From the NCBI GenBank assembly GCA_020853515.1, contig JADYYU010000084.1:1-7707 (forward strand): a stretch of DNA of 7,707 nucleotides. Reading direction: 5' to 3'. A model generated the notes under the pieces. The model saw nothing but the letters and a program-made list of their open reading frames with translations, made no database searches and had not been told where the DNA came from. The DNA is from Chitinophagaceae bacterium (GTDB lineage Bacteria > Bacteroidota > Bacteroidia > Chitinophagales > Chitinophagaceae). Positions within the stretch are counted from its first letter, which is position 1. The number at the start of each line of letters is the position of its first letter. This document shows positions 5,375 through 7,707 of this stretch, one piece after another. A program made the position numbers and the translations under genes.

Positions 5375-7285
5375 ATGAAAAGATTATTGTTTTTAATATC
5401 GTTTTTGGGGGCTTTGCAGTTGAATGCGTCGCATATCGTAGGTGGTAATCTTTCCTATGTATGTCTAGGCAATAACACATACGAATTTACATTAAGCATT
5501 TACCGCGATTGTTTGCCACCGGCTCAGGGCGGTGGTAATCCGGCAGCTTTGCAATCTGACGATCCTGCATTTGTGAGTATATTCAGTGGTAACAGTTTCT
5601 TTTCGTTTGATTCTATTTTTTATTCCAGTAGTTTTCAGATACCAACCAATTTTTCAAACGATTGTATCAATAATCCGCCTGCAACCTGTCTGAACCGCCT
5701 GCAGTTTAAATTTATAAAATATTTGCCTCCGAGTGGCAATGCATATACGGTAGTTTATCAACTGTGCTGTAGAAATGAAACGATCAACAATGTCATTAAT
5801 CCCGGTACTACCGGCGCATCCTATACCTGCGTTATTCCGGGCAGTAACGTGATCTGCAACAACAGTGCCGTTTTTACCAATTATCCTCCGCAGATCATCT
5901 GTGTAAACAACCCGTTTATTTACGATCATAGCGCTACAGATGCAGATGGTGACTCATTAAGTTATTATTTTTGCGACGCCTTCAAAGGGGGGGATGCCAA
6001 TGATCCCAAGCCCGTGTTGCTGGGTGCACTGCCGTTTTTTTCGTCTGTAAATTATCGTTCTCCTTATAATCCGGTTAATCCGTTGGGTGGCAATCCGATC
6101 TTAAAGATTGATCCTCAAACCGGTATCATTACCGGTACACCTAATATTCAGGGACGTTTTGTGGTGAATGTTTGCTGTGAGGAACGTCGTAATGGCATGT
6201 TAATCAATACAGCCAAAAGAGAATTTCAGTTTGTGGTTACAAATTGCTCCAAAGCAGTGGTAGCCAATATTCCCCAGTTTTCGGAGGAACAAAATACTTA
6301 TGTAGTCAATTGTAAATCTCGCGAAGTTCATTTTGTGAACCAAAGCACAGGCGGGTTTACTTACTTATGGGATTTTGGGGTGACCGACTTGTCAAATGAT
6401 ACCTCCAATTTGTTTGAACCGAATTATATCTATCCGGACACCGGCACTTATGTAGTCAAACTGATAGTAAATAAAGGTACTACCTGCCCCGACAGCATCA
6501 GCAGAATTGTAAAGATCTACCCGCAATTCAAGGGGGATTTTGAGTACAACGGTTTACTATGCCCTAATTCACCCATCAACTTTGTAGATCTTTCAACCAC
6601 AACCTTTGGCATGGTGAATTATTGGAAATGGAGCTTTGATGATAACGAATTCAGCACCGATCAAAACCCAACACATGTTTATGCTAATATTGGCAAAGAC
6701 TTTCATGTGACCTTAATTTCAGGAAACAATTATGGTTGCCGAGATACCAGCGACGCAGTTCTGAAAGTGCCTAAGGTGAATGTATTTGCCGGTAATGATA
6801 CCGTCATCGTTAAAAATACCCCTTTTCAGTTTAATGGCACAGGCGCCGTTACTTATGGATGGTCGCCACCCACTTTTCTCGATAATCCGTTTGTTCGGAA
6901 TCCGAATGCCATCTTTGCAGATACAGGTACTTACGTCTATAACCTGCAGGGCATCACGGCCAATAATTGTTATGGGTACGATGATATTAAGATAATAGTA
7001 GCCGACGGACCATATCTGACCATGCCAAATGCATTTTCACCGAATGGCGACGGCAATAACGACCAGTTTAAAATATTATCTGCTGGGTATAAAAAATTAA
7101 AGACCTTCAAAATCTTCAACAGATGGGGTGAGCAACTGTTTTCAACTACAGATTTTAAAAAGGGGTGGGACGGTACTCAGGGTGGTAAACCTTGCGAGAT
7201 CGGTACATATTTCTGGGTGGTGACAGCCGTTGATCTGGAAGATAAAGAAAAATTAATTAAAGGGTATCTCATATTAATCAGGTAA
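5375..7285 (+). CDS. Secreted PKD-domain protein with T9SS type B sorting domain (gliding-motility-associated C-terminal family)
   Basis: A complete 636-residue protein sent across the outer membrane by the type IX secretion system. The signal peptide is residues 1-18 (cleavage LNA|S). Mature residues 19-295 form the common Bacteroidota module starting SHIVGGNLSY, with IYRDC, QLCCRNETINN, SATDADGDSLSY and a second half with TGIITGTP and VNVCCEERRNG. It holds 13 cysteines, probably disulfide-bonded outside the cytoplasm. Two PKD-like domains follow at about 300-385 (YLWDFG, DTGTYVVKL) and 386-467 (WKWSFDD, DQNPTHVY), then an Ig-like domain at 468-545 (FAGNDTVIV, DTGTYVYNL). The type B sorting domain is 548-636: NAFSPNGDGNNDQF, FKIFNRWGEQLFS, GWDG, GTYFWVV and KGYLILIR. 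Such proteins are surface-attached or released; 'gliding' is a family name and does not prove motility. Type B cargo usually needs a PorP/SprF-like partner, and none is in the window. Ligand unknown. Confidence 0.93.
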   Translation: MKRLLFLISFLGALQLNASHIVGGNLSYVCLGNNTYEFTLSIYRDCLPPAQGGGNPAALQSDDPAFVSIFSGNSFFSFDSIFYSSSFQIPTNFSNDCINNPPATCLNRLQFKFIKYLPPSGNAYTVVYQLCCRNETINNVINPGTTGASYTCVIPGSNVICNNSAVFTNYPPQIICVNNPFIYDHSATDADGDSLSYYFCDAFKGGDANDPKPVLLGALPFFSSVNYRSPYNPVNPLGGNPILKIDPQTGIITGTPNIQGRFVVNVCCEERRNGMLINTAKREFQFVVTNCSKAVVANIPQFSEEQNTYVVNCKSREVHFVNQSTGGFTYLWDFGVTDLSNDTSNLFEPNYIYPDTGTYVVKLIVNKGTTCPDSISRIVKIYPQFKGDFEYNGLLCPNSPINFVDLSTTTFGMVNYWKWSFDDNEFSTDQNPTHVYANIGKDFHVTLISGNNYGCRDTSDAVLKVPKVNVFAGNDTVIVKNTPFQFNGTGAVTYGWSPPTFLDNPFVRNPNAIFADTGTYVYNLQGITANNCYGYDDIKIIVADGPYLTMPNAFSPNGDGNNDQFKILSAGYKKLKTFKIFNRWGEQLFSTTDFKKGWDGTQGGKPCEIGTYFWVVTAVDLEDKEKLIKGYLILIR

Positions 7286-7286
7286 A

Positions 7287-7707
7287 ATGACGCACAGGAA
7301 AGCAGTTTTTATTTCTGGCGCAACATCGGGAATCGGTAAAAGTTGCGCTTTTATTTTTGCGAAAAATCAGTATGACCTGATCATCACAGGCAGAAGGAAA
7401 GATCGGTTGGAAGCTATTCAGCATGAATTACAATCTACTTTTAATGTCCATATTCAAGCACTTTGCTTTGATGTTACCAGCCTCGAACAAACCAAAGCCG
7501 CGATTGCTTCCATCGATCAGGAAAAATTTCCGGTCATTGACATTCTGATCAACAACGCGGGACTTGCAGCCGGAATGAGCAGTATAGATGAAGGGAATTA
7601 TGACGATTGGAATATTATGATCGATACCAATGTGAAAGGGTTGCTGTATGTAAGCCGCGAAATTATGCCGCGTATGAAAGAGCAGGGCTTCGGACATATT
7701 ATCAATA
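7287..7707 (+). CDS. YdfG-like short-chain dehydrogenase/reductase (C-terminus beyond window)
   Basis: The first 140 codons of a classical short-chain dehydrogenase, cut by the right edge. The Rossmann glycine motif is GATSGIG (11-17). TGRR (34-37) after strand 2 suggests NADP(H) preference. FDVT (61-64) contacts the adenine ring, and NNAG (89-92) and Asn115 in DTNVKG are also present. The segment from NNAGLAAGM through DDWNIMIDTN, with KGLLYVSR and GHIIN, closely follows E. coli YdfG as I recall it. YdfG is an NADP-dependent 3-hydroxy acid (serine/allo-threonine) dehydrogenase. The catalytic Ser, Tyr and Lys lie outside the window, so activity cannot be confirmed. The start ATG is one base after the stop of the T9SS cargo gene, indicating co-transcription; the next ATG lies beyond essential Rossmann residues. 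Confidence 0.9.
   Translation, partial: MTHRKAVFISGATSGIGKSCAFIFAKNQYDLIITGRRKDRLEAIQHELQSTFNVHIQALCFDVTSLEQTKAAIASIDQEKFPVIDILINNAGLAAGMSSIDEGNYDDWNIMIDTNVKGLLYVSREIMPRMKEQGFGHIIN

Noticed and set aside
5175..5480. Minus-strand 101-residue open frame across the hydrolase/T9SS cargo junction
   Set aside because: It overlaps the ends of two well-supported genes, has no motif and no promoter of its own.
1..7707. CRISPR arrays, tRNA or rRNA genes, insertion sequences, toxin-antitoxin or phage-defence genes
   Set aside because: No direct-repeat array, tRNA cloverleaf, terminal inverted repeats, transposase or defence-associated domain was recognised on either strand; the window is filled by the six genes described.

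Overview
The window looks like chromosomal DNA of a Bacteroidota bacterium, probably an environmental lineage such as Chitinophagales, Sphingobacteriales or Cytophagales. Four things point there: secreted PKD/Ig-like proteins, a type B sorting domain of the type IX secretion system (T9SS), a Bacteroidota-style TAnnTTTG promoter, and start codons without Shine-Dalgarno sequences. Placement below phylum is a guess.

Layout. Positions 1-1654 hold the N-terminal 551 codons of a minus-strand gene for a large exported protein: signal peptide, N-terminal beta-rich region, glycine-rich section with three recognisable beta-type repeats, an Ig-like domain, and the start of a PKD domain that runs off the window. 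A 250-base divergent intergenic region (1655-1904) carries the likely promoter of the plus-strand genes right against the guaB start codon. From 1905 to the right edge lie five closely packed plus-strand genes, with gaps of 10, 7, 15 and 1 bases, that look like one operon: guaB (IMP dehydrogenase); a DUF4105/Lnb-type membrane protein, probably the lipoprotein N-acyltransferase of Bacteroidota; a cytoplasmic alpha/beta hydrolase; a 636-residue secreted PKD protein with a T9SS type B C-terminal domain; and the start of a YdfG-like short-chain dehydrogenase, cut by the right edge.

How they fit. guaB is a housekeeping gene for guanine nucleotide synthesis. The genes behind it mix envelope functions (lipoprotein maturation, T9SS cargo) with small metabolic enzymes, so the cluster is more likely co-transcribed than a single pathway. 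No RNA gene, CRISPR array, insertion sequence or phage gene was seen, and I found no clear new defence or mobile system. The points most worth a second look are the probably leaderless guaB promoter, the Lnb-type gene with its His/Cys pair, the glycine-rich repeat architecture of the left protein, the cysteine-rich N-terminal module of the T9SS cargo, and a terminator-shaped hairpin antisense to guaB.
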